Positions 25,745 through 36,489 of a stretch of 64,000 bases of DNA are shown here, piece by piece; within the stretch, counting starts at the first letter, position 1; each line of letters starts with the position of its first letter. A model generated the notes under the pieces. That model was not told where the DNA came from, ran no database searches, and worked only from the letters and a program-made list of their open reading frames with translations. Position numbers and translations under genes: made by a program. This DNA comes from Diphasiastrum complanatum (lineage: Eukaryota; Streptophyta; Lycopodiopsida; Lycopodiales; Lycopodiaceae), in the NCBI GenBank assembly GCA_029204225.1, contig CM055109.1, positions 41,896,544 through 41,960,543 of the forward strand, written 5' to 3'.

Positions 25745-26034
25745 TCCCTTCAATCAATTGCTCCGTTGCCATTGTATTTGATCTTAAAGATCCATTTGCA
25801 ATCAATGATATTGTAGCCAATAGGATCTTTGATTAGTGACCATGTCTAGTTCTTGATCAGAAAGGAATACTCTCTGTCCATAGCTTCTCTCCAGAGATCA
25901 GAGTCTGGTTGGCTGAGTGCCTCCTCGACCGTCGTCGATTCGTATATCAAGAGGTATGCAGACTCAAGAGTATACCTTGTGGGCTGTGTGCACGCTCGCC
26001 TTGATCTTCTGGGAGGATTTGACTGATGAACCAC
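25745..26034 (-). pseudogene. E0 reverse transcriptase N-terminal remnant
   Basis: The frame reads PPRRSRRACTQPTRYTLE, ALSQPDSDLWREAMDREY and, after an in-frame stop (LIKN-stop-TWSL), IDCKWIFKIKYNG. These are the hallmarks of the copia segment leading into reverse transcriptase. Homology ends before the catalytic palm; the YVDD region is absent. Confidence 0.82.
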
Positions 26035-26169
26035 TCCTGCGACTTGTTGCTAGGTAGCAGCAACGTCTTCGTCTGATTCACTGTCAAAAAGTGGGTCGAC
26101 AATGGACATGCCTGAGCTAGAAGCTCAGACAGTCATGTCAATGGCAGGTGATGAAGATTCTCCTGGAGC

Positions 26170-26498
26170 AATATCCTTGTCTTTGATGTCGACGAACTGA
26201 TCCTCAATGAAGACTGTATCTCGGCTATACAAGATTTGTTGGGTATCAGGATCATACAGCTTTTATGCATTATCAGATGAAGTATATCCAATCAGGATGG
26301 TCTTGAGACCTTGGAAGTCCAATCTCTTCCTCGTGTCTTTTGGGATCTGTGCGTAGGCAATGCATCCAAACACTCTTAGATTCTTCACAGAAGACTTAGA
26401 GCCTGTCCACACCTCGTGGGGTGTCTTGCCTGAGAGGGTCTTGGTCGAACATCTGTTCTGGACGTAAGCTACAGTGGAGACAGATTCGTCCTAGAATC
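26170..26498 (-). pseudogene. E0 integrase SH3-like region
   Basis: In broken frames the minus strand reads FGCIAYAQIPKDTRKRLDFQG and YDPDTQQILYSRD, the copia integrase-to-RT linker. There are several stops. Confidence 0.75.
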
Positions 26499-27141
26499 TT
26501 ATGGGCAGAATGCATGCACTAGCTCACATTTGGCTGATTCAACCAGGGTATGGTTCTTCCTCTCAATTAAGCCATTAGACTGAGGACTGTAAAGAATGAT
26601 GAATTGCTGCACAATGCCTTGGCTTTGACAGTACTCCTTAAACTCGATAGAGATGTATTCTCTACCATTGTCTGACCTTAGGACCTTGATCGTCCTTCCA
26701 ATCTCCTTCTCTGCATGCTCCTTAAAGATTCTGAAGCAATTGAAGGCTTTTGATTTCTTCTTTATAAAGTACATCATAGTCTTTCTGGAAAATTCATCAA
26801 TAAAAGTTATAAAATACCTTGCATCCTTCAGGGAAGGATTTTTCATCGGGCCACAAATGTCTGAATGTACAATATCTAACAATCCTCTAGCCGCTATTTT
26901 GATGGCTTGATTTAAATGGTTTTCTAGTCTGTTTACCAACTAGACAGTCTTGACAGACATGTAACTCGACTTTATCATGAGGATAGTTGAGATCAAGAAC
27001 AATAGATTGTCTAGACATTTGTTGTATAGCAGCATGATTCAAGTGACCAAGTCTATAATGCCAAAGTAAACTTTTATTTGCATGAATAGAAGTACTGAGC
27101 GCCTGACTAGAGGTAGAAAAGCAATGACTTAATTTATACAA
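26499..27141 (-). pseudogene. E0 pre-integrase and integrase core
   Basis: Two overlapping frames. 27141-26887 has LWHYRLGHLNHA and CQDCLVGKQTRKPF (HHCC zinc region). 26939-26499 has DIVHSDICGP (first Asp), FIDEFSRKT, LRSDNGREY (second Asp) and YSPQSNGLIERKN (catalytic Glu). All three catalytic acidic residues are present, but a frameshift between the zinc region and the core breaks the protein. Confidence 0.88.
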
Positions 27142-27331
27142 GTATCCATGCCTCTTTTTGAGTGCTAGGATCTTGCTTGTCCTATCAACTAGTTACTTTG
27201 CACTGATCACATTCGAATTCTACTCTATGTCCTAGATCTATAGAGAGGAGATTCGTAGATAAATTTGGTACGTATAGGACTTTAGAAAGTAGCTTAGATT
27301 GATCATTTGCAAAGTTCAATCTCACAGTACC

Positions 27332-27760
27332 TTAACCTTTAATAGCTTGTGTGCTATTGTTGCTAACATATTTCTTGGTATTGTAAGGTGTATAGGACTC
27401 AAAACAACCAATGAGACCGATCATGTGCTGAGTGGCTCCGAAATCCAAGAACCAAGAACTGTCGCTGGATGCTCCTTGATGGATGGTCATGAAGACATCA
27501 TGATCCGCTTCTTGAATAGGCTGTGGAGCTTCTGTAGCTGCATTTGCCACTTGATTTGACTACCCCTTGTTGTTGTTCTTTGTTTGCAGTATCCGGCAAT
27601 CTTGAGTTTCATGGTTGTTTCGCTTGCAATATCTGTAGAACAGCTTCTTCTTCGTCTATGGATTCGACTGTCTATTGTGATGTGCTAGTTTTTGGTTTCA
27701 CTTTGATTGCTTCGGCCCTTTCTTCTTCTTCTGCTTAGTTGTGCTCTTGTTGGTGTATAA
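27332..27760 (-). pseudogene. E0 zinc knuckle and protease
   Basis: Protease shows WFLDFGATQHM; the usual D-S/T-G-A active site is D-F-G-A here. Upstream in broken frame is YRYCKRNNHETQDC, a CCHC knuckle whose first Cys has become Tyr, plus a Lys-rich stretch. Stops follow the knuckle. It ends at the E1 insertion site. Confidence 0.78.
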
Positions 27761-27785
27761 GGCGTGAGAATCAGTTGAGAAACTT

Positions 27786-27790
27786 GAGGC
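27786..27790. repeat. Target-site duplication of E1, left
   Basis: GAGGC, identical to 33357-33361. Confidence 0.93.
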
Positions 27791-28576
27791 TGTCGCGGAA
27801 GCCTTTTCATTTCGTGTTCGTCCTCTCTCTTCTGATTCACAAACAATTTTCTGTCTTTGAATTTTCTTTTCACGCGGAAGCTCTTACGGGATCCCACACA
27901 CTCAACTACGCATCACATAACATATTTTATTCTAGCAATCAAGAGACACAGCACAAGGCCAAGAGATACACGAAATAGAGTGACTATATTGTCAGTTTGA
28001 TTTTAGAGCGAGATCATCAGTGTCTCACTCATTGGCGGATTGACTCTCTGCTCTTTCGCTGTGTTCTGCTCGTTGGCAGACTTTCATGCATGGCTATGGT
28101 ATTTTTTGCTTTCTTACTCTATTCGCTACGTCTCTCTCTGTTTCTTACAGATCTCTGTGAAATTCTCATCACTTTTTTTCTCTCTTTTGGTTATGATCCA
28201 AAGAGGATTGTTTATACCTCCACTGTGTGGAGTTTATAAGATAGCTAATCATAGAATCACAAGACTAGTTAACGCTAATCAACTAGTTAGTTAGTCTCCA
28301 TCGTTGCTATTCGTTTCAGCTGGTCATGAAGCCCATTGAGCTGCCAGCTGACAGCGCGAAAGATTTCTCTTCGTGTGTTTTTGTTCTTTTCGTAGTTTTT
28401 GTTTTGCGTCCATTTTGTGCTTTGCGGTCCTAGAGGTGTGTTTACGATTCGCGATTGATTCGCAAATCGTTTGTGCTTTGAGTCAAAGACACGTTGACTG
28501 TCGCGAATTGTTCTTGTTCAACCTTCGTGTCTTGTTTGTGCTGCGACAAAGTTACAGGAGTTCACCATTTCTGACA
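27791..28576 (-). repeat. E1 3' LTR
   Basis: 786 bp, plus-strand start TGTCGCGGAAGC, end CCATTTCTGACA. It is about 29 bp longer than the other LTR because of small indels, for example GCTCTTTCGCTGTG near 28040. Confidence 0.92.
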
Positions 28577-28592
28577 CTCCCTCTTGAATCTT
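28577..28592 (-). other. E1 polypurine tract
   Basis: Minus strand ...CAAGAGGGAG directly before the 3' LTR. Confidence 0.65.
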
Positions 28593-28625
28593 GCAGCTTT
28601 GTTCGTTCAATCCAATTGCCTCTCT

Positions 28626-29090
28626 TTACTTGATAAAGAGTGGCTTGTCGAGCAGTTTCGTGAGGACATCTGCAATCATACTTTTTGATTTTATGAACTG
28701 GACCTGGAGCTCTCCTTTCGAGATCAAATGTCGAATGTGATGGCACTTCAGAGGAATGTGCTTCATCTTTGAATGGAAGACAGGATCCCGGGACAGATAG
28801 ATGGCACTTTGGGAGTCCATCATCATCATGCTTGGCCCCTCTTGTGGTATCTCAATTGCCTCCAACATCATTCTCAACCACACTATCTCATTCGCCATTT
28901 TTGAGGCTACAACATACTCAGCTTCGCAAGAGGATTGAGCTACCAGGGTTTGCTTGTTGTCATCCTTGTGGCTCGTCCAACTCGCATCACTGTAGTGATG
29001 CAGATCAAATCCTTTCTCCTCGTTTCTAGCTCTGTAGGTTAATCCAATATTCTGGGTACCCTTCAGATACTGTAGGATTCGTTTGGCCAT
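28626..29090 (-). pseudogene. E1 RNase H and C-terminus
   Basis: 154 codons with AKRILQYLKGTQNIGL, HHYSDASW (an RNase H Asp), AQSSCEAEYVVASKMANEI and a terminal MIADVLTKLLDKPLF. It degrades the RNA strand during cDNA synthesis. The Gly-rich segment between DDNKQT and LVAQSS is shortened compared with D (about 15 residues missing), and the frame is separate from reverse transcriptase. Confidence 0.87.
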
Positions 29091-30122
29091 TTGCTAATGT
29101 GCTAGACCAAGATTGAAACAGAATTGGCTCAATATGTAAACAAAGAAGGCCAGAACCGGTCTGGTACAAATTGTCAAGTACATCATACTCATGATTAAGT
29201 TCTGGTAGGATATACTTGCCATCTTCCTCTTCTATTTTTGGGCAATCCTGTTTCGTGAGCTTGGCTCCAGCTATCATTGGTGTGGCTTTCTCTTTGCAGT
29301 CCATCATGTGGTACTACTTTAGCACTTTTTTGGCGTATTCTAACTGACTCAAGTGCATTTCACCATTTGTTTGATCTCTTCTGATCTCCAGCCCTAGGCA
29401 TTTTGTTGCTTCTCCAAAATCTGTGATTTCGTAGCTTTCAAAAATCTGGCTCTTCGTGTCTTTGAGCAGCATCAAAGAATTTTATATCATCAGCGAATCA
29501 TCCACAAAAATGGTCAGTATCACAAAATCCTTTCCTACTCTTTTGATGTAGACATTACAGTCTGGTTGAGTAGGGTGGAAGTCTAGAGATTTTAGAAGAC
29601 CATCAAGCTTTTTGTACCAGGCCCGTGATGCCTGTTTTAGACCGTAGATGCATCTCTGCAATCGACAGACATATTGTCTATTGTCGGGGTCTTCATAGCC
29701 TTCAGGTTGCTTCACGGAGATTTTCTCCTCTAGATCTCCGTGGAGAAAGGCTATTTTCACGTCAATCTGGTGAATTTCCAGATTGTACTGTGTGGCGTAT
29801 GCAAGGAATAGTCTTATGCTTGTCATCTTCACCATGGGCAAATATGTGTCGAAATAGTCGACACCATATCTCTACATGTAGCCCTTTGCGACAAGCCTTG
29901 CCTTGTAGCGGCCAATAGTGCCATCTAATTTTAGCTTTTTCTTGTACACCCACTTGCAGTCAATATTTTTCTGTTTTCTGGCAGTGGCTCTAATGTCCAT
30001 GCCTCGTTTTGCCTCATCGACTCGATCTCTTCTGACATTGCCTGCTTCCAGAATTTTTCCTCTGGACTCTGGATAACTTCTTGGTATGTTGCTGGCTCTT
30101 CTGTAAAGCTGCAGTACTCCAA
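29026..30122 (-). pseudogene. E1 reverse transcriptase
   Basis: Spread over several frames. 30122-29931 gives EEKFWKQAMSEEIESMRQNEAWTL; 30141-29872 gives DCKWVYKKKLKLDGTIGRYKARLVAKGY then a stop. 29841-29482 gives IHQIDVKIAFLHGDLEE (palm Asp), GLKQASRAWY and ILTIFVDDSLMI (the catalytic YVDD as FVDD) then a stop. 29307-29026 is the thumb/connection part. It has at least one frameshift and two stops. Confidence 0.87.
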
Positions 30123-30206
30123 CTGCGTGTTTTCGCTCCATTGAAGATTGTCAGAATAGTGGTCTGGAGCTCTTCTTTGTCTTGTTGACCTTCGAGGTTC
30201 GTTTCG

Positions 30207-31213
30207 TCATGACTCAAACATTTCTTGTTCGTGGAATCGATCCGCTGTTTCCTGTTGCTCTGGAATCTGGGGCTCTACATTATGATTTGATGTATGTTCT
30301 CGATCTCCCTCTTGAATATGCAGTAGTGTGAAGATCTCATGGTCTCTTTCATCTTTCAATCCAGGGAATGTGGACTCGTCGAACTTCACATCTCTGTTCA
30401 AAACAACCTTCTTTGTGGTTGGATCGTAGAGTTTGTACACATGTGTTTCGTTCGAGTAGCCGACCATGATAGTTTGTTCGGATTTGTTATCGAGCTTTTT
30501 TCTCTTTTCCTTTGGAATGTGCTTGTATGCTGCACATCCAAACACTTGTACGTATGACAGATCAGGCTTTCTGCCTGTCCACATTTCGTATGGTGTTTTG
30601 TTCTCCAACGTTGGCGTTGTAGATCTGTTCTGCAGGTGTACAGCTGTAGCTATTGCCTCGGCCCAGAATTGACCTGGCAATTGAGCCTGTGCCATCATGC
30701 ATCTGGCTCTTTTGACTAGCGTTCTGTTTTTTCTTTCTGCCACACCATTGTATTCTGGTGTGTATGAGGAGTGAATTGGTGTTCGATCCCCTGTTCTTCG
30801 TAGAATCTTGAGAATTCTGTACTTTTGTATTCATCTCCATTGTCAAATCTAAGGATCTGTATCTTTTTCGAGGTGTGTCGCTCTGCGAATGCCACGAACT
30901 TCTTGAAAGAATCAAGTACTTCAGATTTCTTCTCCAAGTAGTACATCATGGTCATTCGGTTGTAATCATCTATGAACATTAGAAAATATCTCGAACCTGA
31001 GAGCGAATCTGTTTTCATCAGTCCACACACATCAACGTGGACGAGCTCAAGAACTTCTTTGGCTCTTCTTCCCTCGTGTGTGAATGGATTCTGATGTTGC
31101 TTGTCTTTCTGACAAGCTTTGCAGAACTCAGCCTCTTGCCTTGAAATCTTGAGACCTGTGACAATGTCCTTTTTGCTCATGTCATACAGGCTCCACATGT
31201 TCAGATGATACAT
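30207..31213 (-). pseudogene. E1 pre-integrase, integrase and SH3-like region
   Basis: 31213-30716: zinc region CKACQKDKQHQNPF, LVHVDVCGLM (first Asp), FIDDYNRMT, LRFDNGDEY (second Asp). 30743-30207: MAERKNRTL (catalytic Glu), FWAEAIATAVHLQNR, KTPYEMWTGRKP, VQVFGCAAYKHIP, LNRDVKFDE. A single frameshift near 30740 splits the YNGVAERKN block; otherwise the domain is well kept. Confidence 0.9.
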
Positions 31214-31252
31214 TCTTCTATGCCAGAACTGATCTTTATTTTCTGAAGCATT

Positions 31253-31891
31253 TCATATGCTTTCAAAGTTGTTAATTATTTTGGGCTGGTAGAGATTTCC
31301 TTCTCTGCATCCGATCGTGAGCAACTTGTTTGTCGTCTTCTCAATCATACGACAAGTATTGTCGTCGAACAAAACTCGAATGCCTAGATCTGCCATCTTG
31401 GAGGTAGATAGCAGATCCTTTCTGAGTGAGGGCACATAGAGTACTCCTGGCAGTTTTGCTTGACCTGACAGTGTTCGTACTTGTAGAGAGTAGATGCCTT
31501 TGACATCGTGTCTGCTTCCATCGCCTAGAATCGCTGCTCTGTTGTTTTCGAGTTCGTGAAAGTTGATCAAGATTTTCTTGTTGTAGGTTATGTGAGATGT
31601 TGCTCCTGAATCGATGACTACATCATAGTCGTGTTCAGAGTAGCTTGTCAAAGCTTCGTCGAGTATCGTGAAAGCTTCGTCACCTCTTTCAGCATCCTTT
31701 GATGACTCTGCAACATTTGCCTTTTCAGCTTTGTTTTTATTTTTTGGGTTGAATCCGCAGTCGTATGCAGAATGCCCTTTCTTCTTGCAGTTCGTGCAAG
31801 GTATTGCTAGATTGAACCAGCATTTGTTGGCCGTATGGCCTGGTTTGTGGCAGTGATCGCAGGAAGAAGATTGTTGATTTGAGGACTTCAT
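31253..31891 (-). pseudogene. E1 zinc knuckles and protease
   Basis: A 212-codon frame. Two CCHC knuckles, CDHCHKPGHTANKC and CTNCKKKGHSAYDC, bind packaged RNA. The aspartic protease has the intact site VIDSGATSHI, then LGDGSRHDVKGIY and LPGVLYVPSLRKDLLS. This is the best-kept frame in E1. Confidence 0.9.
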
Positions 31892-31955
31892 CTTCTCGAA
31901 TCTTGGATTGTTTTTGTTCTTCTTCTTTCATTTCGTGAAGAGAGCCTTCTCTTGA

Positions 31956-32534
31956 TTACTGCTTCCCTCTCCTTTGTCTCTCATCAGCGACAAGACTGAC
32001 TGCTTTGTCGAATGTCATATCTGGTAGACTTAGTATGAGCATTCTCAGCGGCTGATAGGACGTCGATAGAGATTTCATGAAGTACATCAGCTGCTGTGGT
32101 GCTAAGACATGGTGCTCTTGTCCAGATGCAGCGATTTGAGCGAAGATCGTTCTGTTCTTCTCAACGTGCTGATCTAACTGGTTGCCATCCCATCGTATGG
32201 ATTGTAGTTGATTGTGAAGGTGCATGACTAAAGCTACAGTCCTCACTTCATACTTCTGCTTTTATCTTTTCCACGTTGCATGGCTGCTTTCACAGTCTTC
32301 AATCTACATGAGTAGATCTTCATTTATGGACAAAACAATGATTGCCATTGCATGCTCATCCTTTCTGATCCATTCAGCTCTCCTCGGGTCTCCCTCTGGA
32401 GGCTGCACCTCTGAGAGCTCGGTCACTGACCAGATGCCTTCTTCCTTCAGGAGTGTTTTGATTTTGGATTTCCAGATTCTGTAATTTGCACCATCAAGAC
32501 TGATTGCTACTCTGGTCTGGATTGTCGTAGCCAT
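31956..32534 (-). pseudogene. E1 gag
   Basis: Starts at 32534 with MATTIQTRVAISLDGANYRIWKSK and AEWIRKDEHAMAIIVLSINEDLLM, then a stop. Homology continues after another stop as VALVMHLHNQLQSIRW and LSLPDMTFDKAVSLVADE (32246-31956). It is the capsid-type structural protein, broken by at least two stops. The start follows the primer site by only about 50 bp. Confidence 0.85.
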
Positions 32535-32587
32535 ATTGTGTTGTCTGGAAGAATCACTGTTGGGATATCAGTAGTGATAACCTATAT

Positions 32588-32599
32588 GCTTTGATACCA
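32588..32599 (-). other. E1 primer-binding site
   Basis: Minus strand TGGTATCAAAGC adjoins the 5' LTR. It differs from the other families here by A for G, possibly mutated or a different Met tRNA. Confidence 0.85.
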
Positions 32600-33356
32600 T
32601 GTCGCGAAAGCTTTTTTGTTTCGTGTTCATCCTCTCTCTTCTGATTCACGAATAATTTTATGTCTTTGAATTTTTTTTTCATGCGGAAGCTCTTACGGGA
32701 TCCCAGACACTCAACTACGCATCACAGAACATATTTTACTCTAGCAATCAAGAGACACAGCACAAGGCCAAGAGATACACGAAATAGAGTGACTATATTG
32801 TCAGTTTGGTTTTAGACCAAGATCTTCAGTGTCTCGCTCATTGGCGGATTGACTCTCTGACTTTCATGCACAGCTATGGTATTTTTGGCTTTCTTACTCT
32901 ATTTGCTACGTCTCTCTCTGTTTCTTACAGATCTCTATAAAATTCTCATCACTTTTTCTCTCTCTTTTGGTTATGATCCAGAGAGGATCGTTTATACCTC
33001 CACTATGTGGAGTTTACAAGATAGCTAAACGTAGAATCACAGGACTACTTAACGCTAATCAACTAGTTACTTAGTCTCCGTCGTTGCTATTCGTTTCAGC
33101 TGGGCATGAAGCCCATTGAGCTGCCAACTGGTAGCGCAAAATATTTCTCTTCGTGTGTTTTCGTTCTTTTCATAGTTTTTGTTTTGCGTCCATTTTGTGT
33201 TTTGCGGTCCTGGAGCTGTGTTTACGATTCGCGATTGATTCACGAATCATTCGTGCTTCGAGTCAAAGACACGTTGACTGTCGCAAATTGTTCTTGTAAG
33301 ACCTTCGTGTCTTGTTCGTGTTGCGACAAAGTTGCAGGAGTTCACCATTTTTTACA
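32600..33356 (-). repeat. E1 5' LTR
   Basis: 757 bp, plus-strand start TGTCGCGAAAGC, end ACCATTTTTTACA. It has visible substitutions and small deletions against the 3' LTR, so the insertion is older than the LARD. Confidence 0.92.
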
Positions 33357-33361
33357 GAGGC
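33357..33361. repeat. Target-site duplication of E1, right
   Basis: GAGGC, matching 27786-27790. Confidence 0.93.
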
Positions 33362-33935
33362 TTCATTCCTCCGCATGTCTTCTTGCAACGACATAGTAAT
33401 AGCTCTTGAAAGAGTCAGTTCCGGATGTGTCGTGATGATCATCACCCATCTGTCGTATGAGCTTGGCAAAGCTTGTAAGCAGTTGCATCACTGCGTCTTG
33501 ATCATCTATGACAGATTTGACAATGGCCATTTGCCTTAGCATGTTCTTGAATTGATTGATGTGATCATGTAGGGAATCACCATTTGCCATCTTGAGGGAG
33601 TAAAATTTCTTCTTGAGATGTAGCTTGGAAGCTATATCTCGCACCTCATATAATGTGCTCACGATGTCTCAGACTTCTTTTGATGTTTGGGCCTCAGATA
33701 CATGGCCGATCTGGGTATCCGTAATGTTGAGGATGATCAACACGAAATCTTTTCCATCCTTCAGCCTCCATCTGGCGATTGCTGTGTCGTTTGCTTCAAG
33801 GTTCTCTTTTGCATATGTAACAACGTCATACAATTCTTTAGCCATTAGTACAGTTTTTATTTTAAATTTCCACAAATGGTAATTGGCTCCATCAAGCTTG
33901 TCCATGATGGGACTGGCTTTTCCTTGGGAATCCAT
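33357..33935 (-). pseudogene. E0 gag (5' part)
   Basis: Starts at 33935 with MDSQGKASPIMDKLDGANYH, the start matching copia gag; the ORF opens 10 codons earlier. It contains LWKFKIKTVLMAKELYD, a stop where KEV-stop-DIVSTLYEV expects Trp (TGG to TGA/TAG type change), then LKKKFYSLKMANGDSLHDHINQF. Interrupted at 33361 by E1; the remainder is at 27790 and below. Confidence 0.85.
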
Positions 33936-34077
33936 GTGGAAAATTAGTCTAGGTGATAGGAACAACTATCAGTGACTTAAGTGTAAAAATCTGGTAATGA
34001 ATTACAAAACAAGAAGATAATTACTCTATTGGCTGGTAGAGTCTTGTACTGTGGAAGCTTATTAGGCTACGAAAATT

Positions 34078-34089
34078 GCTCTGATACCA
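34078..34089 (-). other. E0 primer-binding site
   Basis: Minus strand TGGTATCAGAGC next to an LTR beginning (plus strand) TGTTGGAGAAAG. Confidence 0.85.
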
Positions 34090-34618
34090 TGTTGGAGAAA
34101 GAGGGTGTGTGAGTGTGAGAAACAAAAATAGCTCAAAGAGAAACAAACACGAAAAGAAACAAACTTGAAACTCGAACGAGAAATAAACTTGAATAGAAAG
34201 TATTCGTGTGCAGCAAAATGAGCTATATCACTCTTTCCCTAAGCATGACTATGCTTATCAGAAATAAACAGAACGTTAGTGATAGAAATCACGGTCGATC
34301 TGATTACGTAGCCATACATTAAGCAACAAAACATCAAAAGAATAATTTGTCGTGAACAGCTAGACAAATTATTAGTCGCGAATGATTCGCGAAGAGTTAG
34401 ACTGAGTTCGACTGATAATCAGTCACGAAATAGTTACGAAAGACAAGACTAAATATTAGTCGCCAACAGCTAGACTAATAATAATTTGCTAAAAACATAT
34501 TACTAGATTGAGCAATAAGAGAGTCAGACAAAGTGCGAAAAAACATAGTAATATTGACACAAATCTGAACGCAGAACGAGACAAAGTTGTTATCAGATTA
34601 AGTATAGCAAAATATACA
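34090..34618 (-). mobile_element. E0 5' LTR
   Basis: Begins TGTTGGAGAAAGAGGG on the plus strand. The outer end is estimated (ATACA near 34618) because the partner LTR is missing and a gypsy remnant starts next. Confidence 0.65.
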
Positions 34619-34620
34619 TG

Positions 34621-35175
34621 TCAATAATGTTGTGGAGCACAAGACAATAGTGGACGAAACCGCAGAATGTTGTAGTGAGATCTGCTAGCTTCAACTATTT
34701 TCGTTATAACGCTGCACATGATCTTGTTGGATGATTTTACCTGCCCATTACCTCGAGGATAATATGGTGTGCTGAATCGATGGATTACAAAGAATTCCTC
34801 CAATAGGACCTTAATGGTCTCGTTGACGAAATGGCTTTCGCGATCATTGACTATCTCCATCGGACATCCGAAGGACACAATGATGTTTTCATATAAGAAT
34901 TTAGCAGTAGCTCATGCATCAGCAGTTTGCACTACCTTGGCTTCTAACCATTTGGTGAGATAATCTGTAGCCACGATGATATATCGAGCTTGTGACCTTC
35001 TTGCAGCTGGATGGATGGGACTGATGTAGTCCAATCTCCACTTTTCAAATGGTGCCTAGATGTAATAGATCATAGTTCAATCTTTTCGATCTCCTAGCCC
35101 GTTGACACACATCGCATTTTCTTGAGTATTCTTTCATGTCTTTATGAATTATCGGCCACCAGCATCATGATTGCA
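34621..35175 (-). pseudogene. Ty3/gypsy integrase remnant
   Basis: Frame 34878-34621 has MSFGCPMEIVNDRESHFVN (second catalytic Asp), HRFSTPYYPRGNGQV (gypsy type) and a Ser where the catalytic Glu is expected. Upstream in broken frames the minus strand gives WWPIIHKDMKEY and CDVCQRAR, part of the HHCC zinc domain. It is the only Ty3/gypsy trace seen in the window, with stops and no other domain. Confidence 0.85.
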
Positions 35176-35198
35176 AGATCCGTGTGAATTCATCATGG

Positions 35199-35211
35199 TA
35201 TCAGAGCCTAC
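35199..35211 (+). other. Primer-binding site, iMet type
   Basis: TGGTATCAGAGCC directly after an LTR end CATCA. Confidence 0.9.
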
Positions 35212-35950
35212 CTAAGATTTACAAGAAAATGTAATCAAAAAGTTTGCAAATTTGATCAGATTTCAAGCTAGGAATTGTCTAGATTCTACTTTTTAGCTAG
35301 TTTGTAGTTTTCTGGTGATTTAGAGCTTCAAACCACTTTGAATGGTCCAGATCAGGTAGTGTACGGATTTTCAGGTGCTGGCACGTGTGGAATCCACCCA
35401 TTTTCAGTTTGGTGGTTCTCTCTCACCTTATATCCAAATTTCATGCAAATGGGCCCACTAGAAAGCTAGAAATGTGTAGAATTTGATGCAATTTGAATCA
35501 TGACAGTTGGATAAGCCAATCAAAAGTTATAAGCTTTCGAAGAGTCATAGGTAGGGCGCCTAGACCCATGGCAAATCGTGAGTACACGTCATTTATTGCT
35601 TGAATGATCACAAAAATCATCCAAAAGTTGACCAATCTCATCTATATGTGATTTAGACAAAGTTTAGACGTTCTAGGCAAATTGTTTCATACAAATAGAT
35701 TGTGTTTGAGTCAATCTGACATTTTTGGAGTATTTCACACGTGTGAAATTTAGAAAACCATAACTTTTGCCATACTTCATCTTTTTTGATGATTCAAATC
35801 TTGTTTTAGAGAGATTGTCAAGCTAGTGAGATATATCTCACAATTTTTTGCTAAGTCTTACACAGAATTTGGTTCTGTACCCTTGATTGTTTCCTATAGT
35901 GAGAAGATAAGCAATTCTTTCATCCATCATTTTTATTTCCATCATTCTTT

Positions 35951-36478
35951 ATGACTTCAATGGGTGTCTTTCTATTAGAAGCAAGTGAAAGATTGTCAAC
36001 CTCCAATTACTCAATTTGGAAGGATAGGATGGAATCTGTCTTAATTCTACAAGATGTGATGGATATTGTACTTGGAATTGAAGAAGAACCACAAATTCCT
36101 CAAGAAATTCCAAAGTACAAAAAGAGAGCTAGGATGGCTCTGCATTATATTAAAATGAATGTCTCAAATGACATCTTAAGAGAAATTGGTGCTTGTACTA
36201 ATGCCAAAGATGCTTGGGATACTCTCAAGTCCATCTATGAGGCAAATAATACTTCTAGACTTCTAACACTAAGAAACCAAATTTTTTAAAGTGTACAGAG
36301 AAGTGATGAATGTGCTTCAGCTTATGTAATGAGAGTTAAAGGCCTCCATAGAGAATTGTCATGCATAGGAGACTCCATCAACCAAAATGAACTTGTTCAA
36401 GTCATACTTAATGGGTTAAAGGAGGAATATGACAACCTTGTTCAGAGTTATGCCATTAAGGAGGAGTTACCAGCTGGT
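35951..36478 (+). pseudogene. Copia gag (truncated)
   Basis: 112 codons from MTSMGVFLLEASERL through NYSIWKDRMESVLILQD and YKKRARMALHYIKMN to LLTLRNQIF, then a TAA in place of the following codon. The same frame continues SVQRSDECASAYVMRVKGLHREL and GLKEEYDNLVQSYAIKEELPA to about 36478, where homology stops. This is the UBN2-type gag domain; the zinc knuckle and everything after it are missing. Compared with element H the first 110 residues align without gaps. Confidence 0.88.
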
Positions 36479-36489
36479 ACTAGCCTTGA

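Larger units (their letters stand above)
27791..33356 (-). mobile_element. Copia element E1, full length but inactive, nested in E0
   Basis: 5566 bp with LTRs of 786 and 757 bp, primer site TGGTATCAAAGC, polypurine tract and perfect GAGGC duplications. It carries all copia domains in order: gag, two zinc knuckles, protease, integrase, reverse transcriptase, RNase H. At least five stops or frameshifts are visible. It belongs to a different lineage from D, F, H and J (two knuckles, GSRYF integrase, FVDD). Confidence 0.94.
25640..34618 (-). mobile_element. Copia element E0, 3'-truncated, hosting nested E1
   Basis: Minus-strand copia element: LTR at 34090 to about 34618, primer site, gag, zinc knuckle, protease, integrase and the start of reverse transcriptase. 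It is truncated near 25640-25745, with no RNase H and no second LTR. It is split at 27786-33361 by E1, whose GAGGC duplications lie within gag. All parts carry stops or frameshifts. Confidence 0.88.
35180..36478 (+). mobile_element. 5' fragment of an F-family copia element
   Basis: The last about 18 bp of an LTR (TGTGAATTCATCA), primer site TGGTATCAGAGCC at 35199-35211, leader 35212-35950, then gag to about 36478. The LTR end matches the outer end of the F LTR (reverse complement of 40825-40840), so same family. Truncated at both ends. Confidence 0.8.

Noticed and set aside
28373-28633. Plus frames within the E1 LTRs (also 33106-33396, 27997-28294)
   Set aside because: Located inside LTR sequence, without domains; chance frames.
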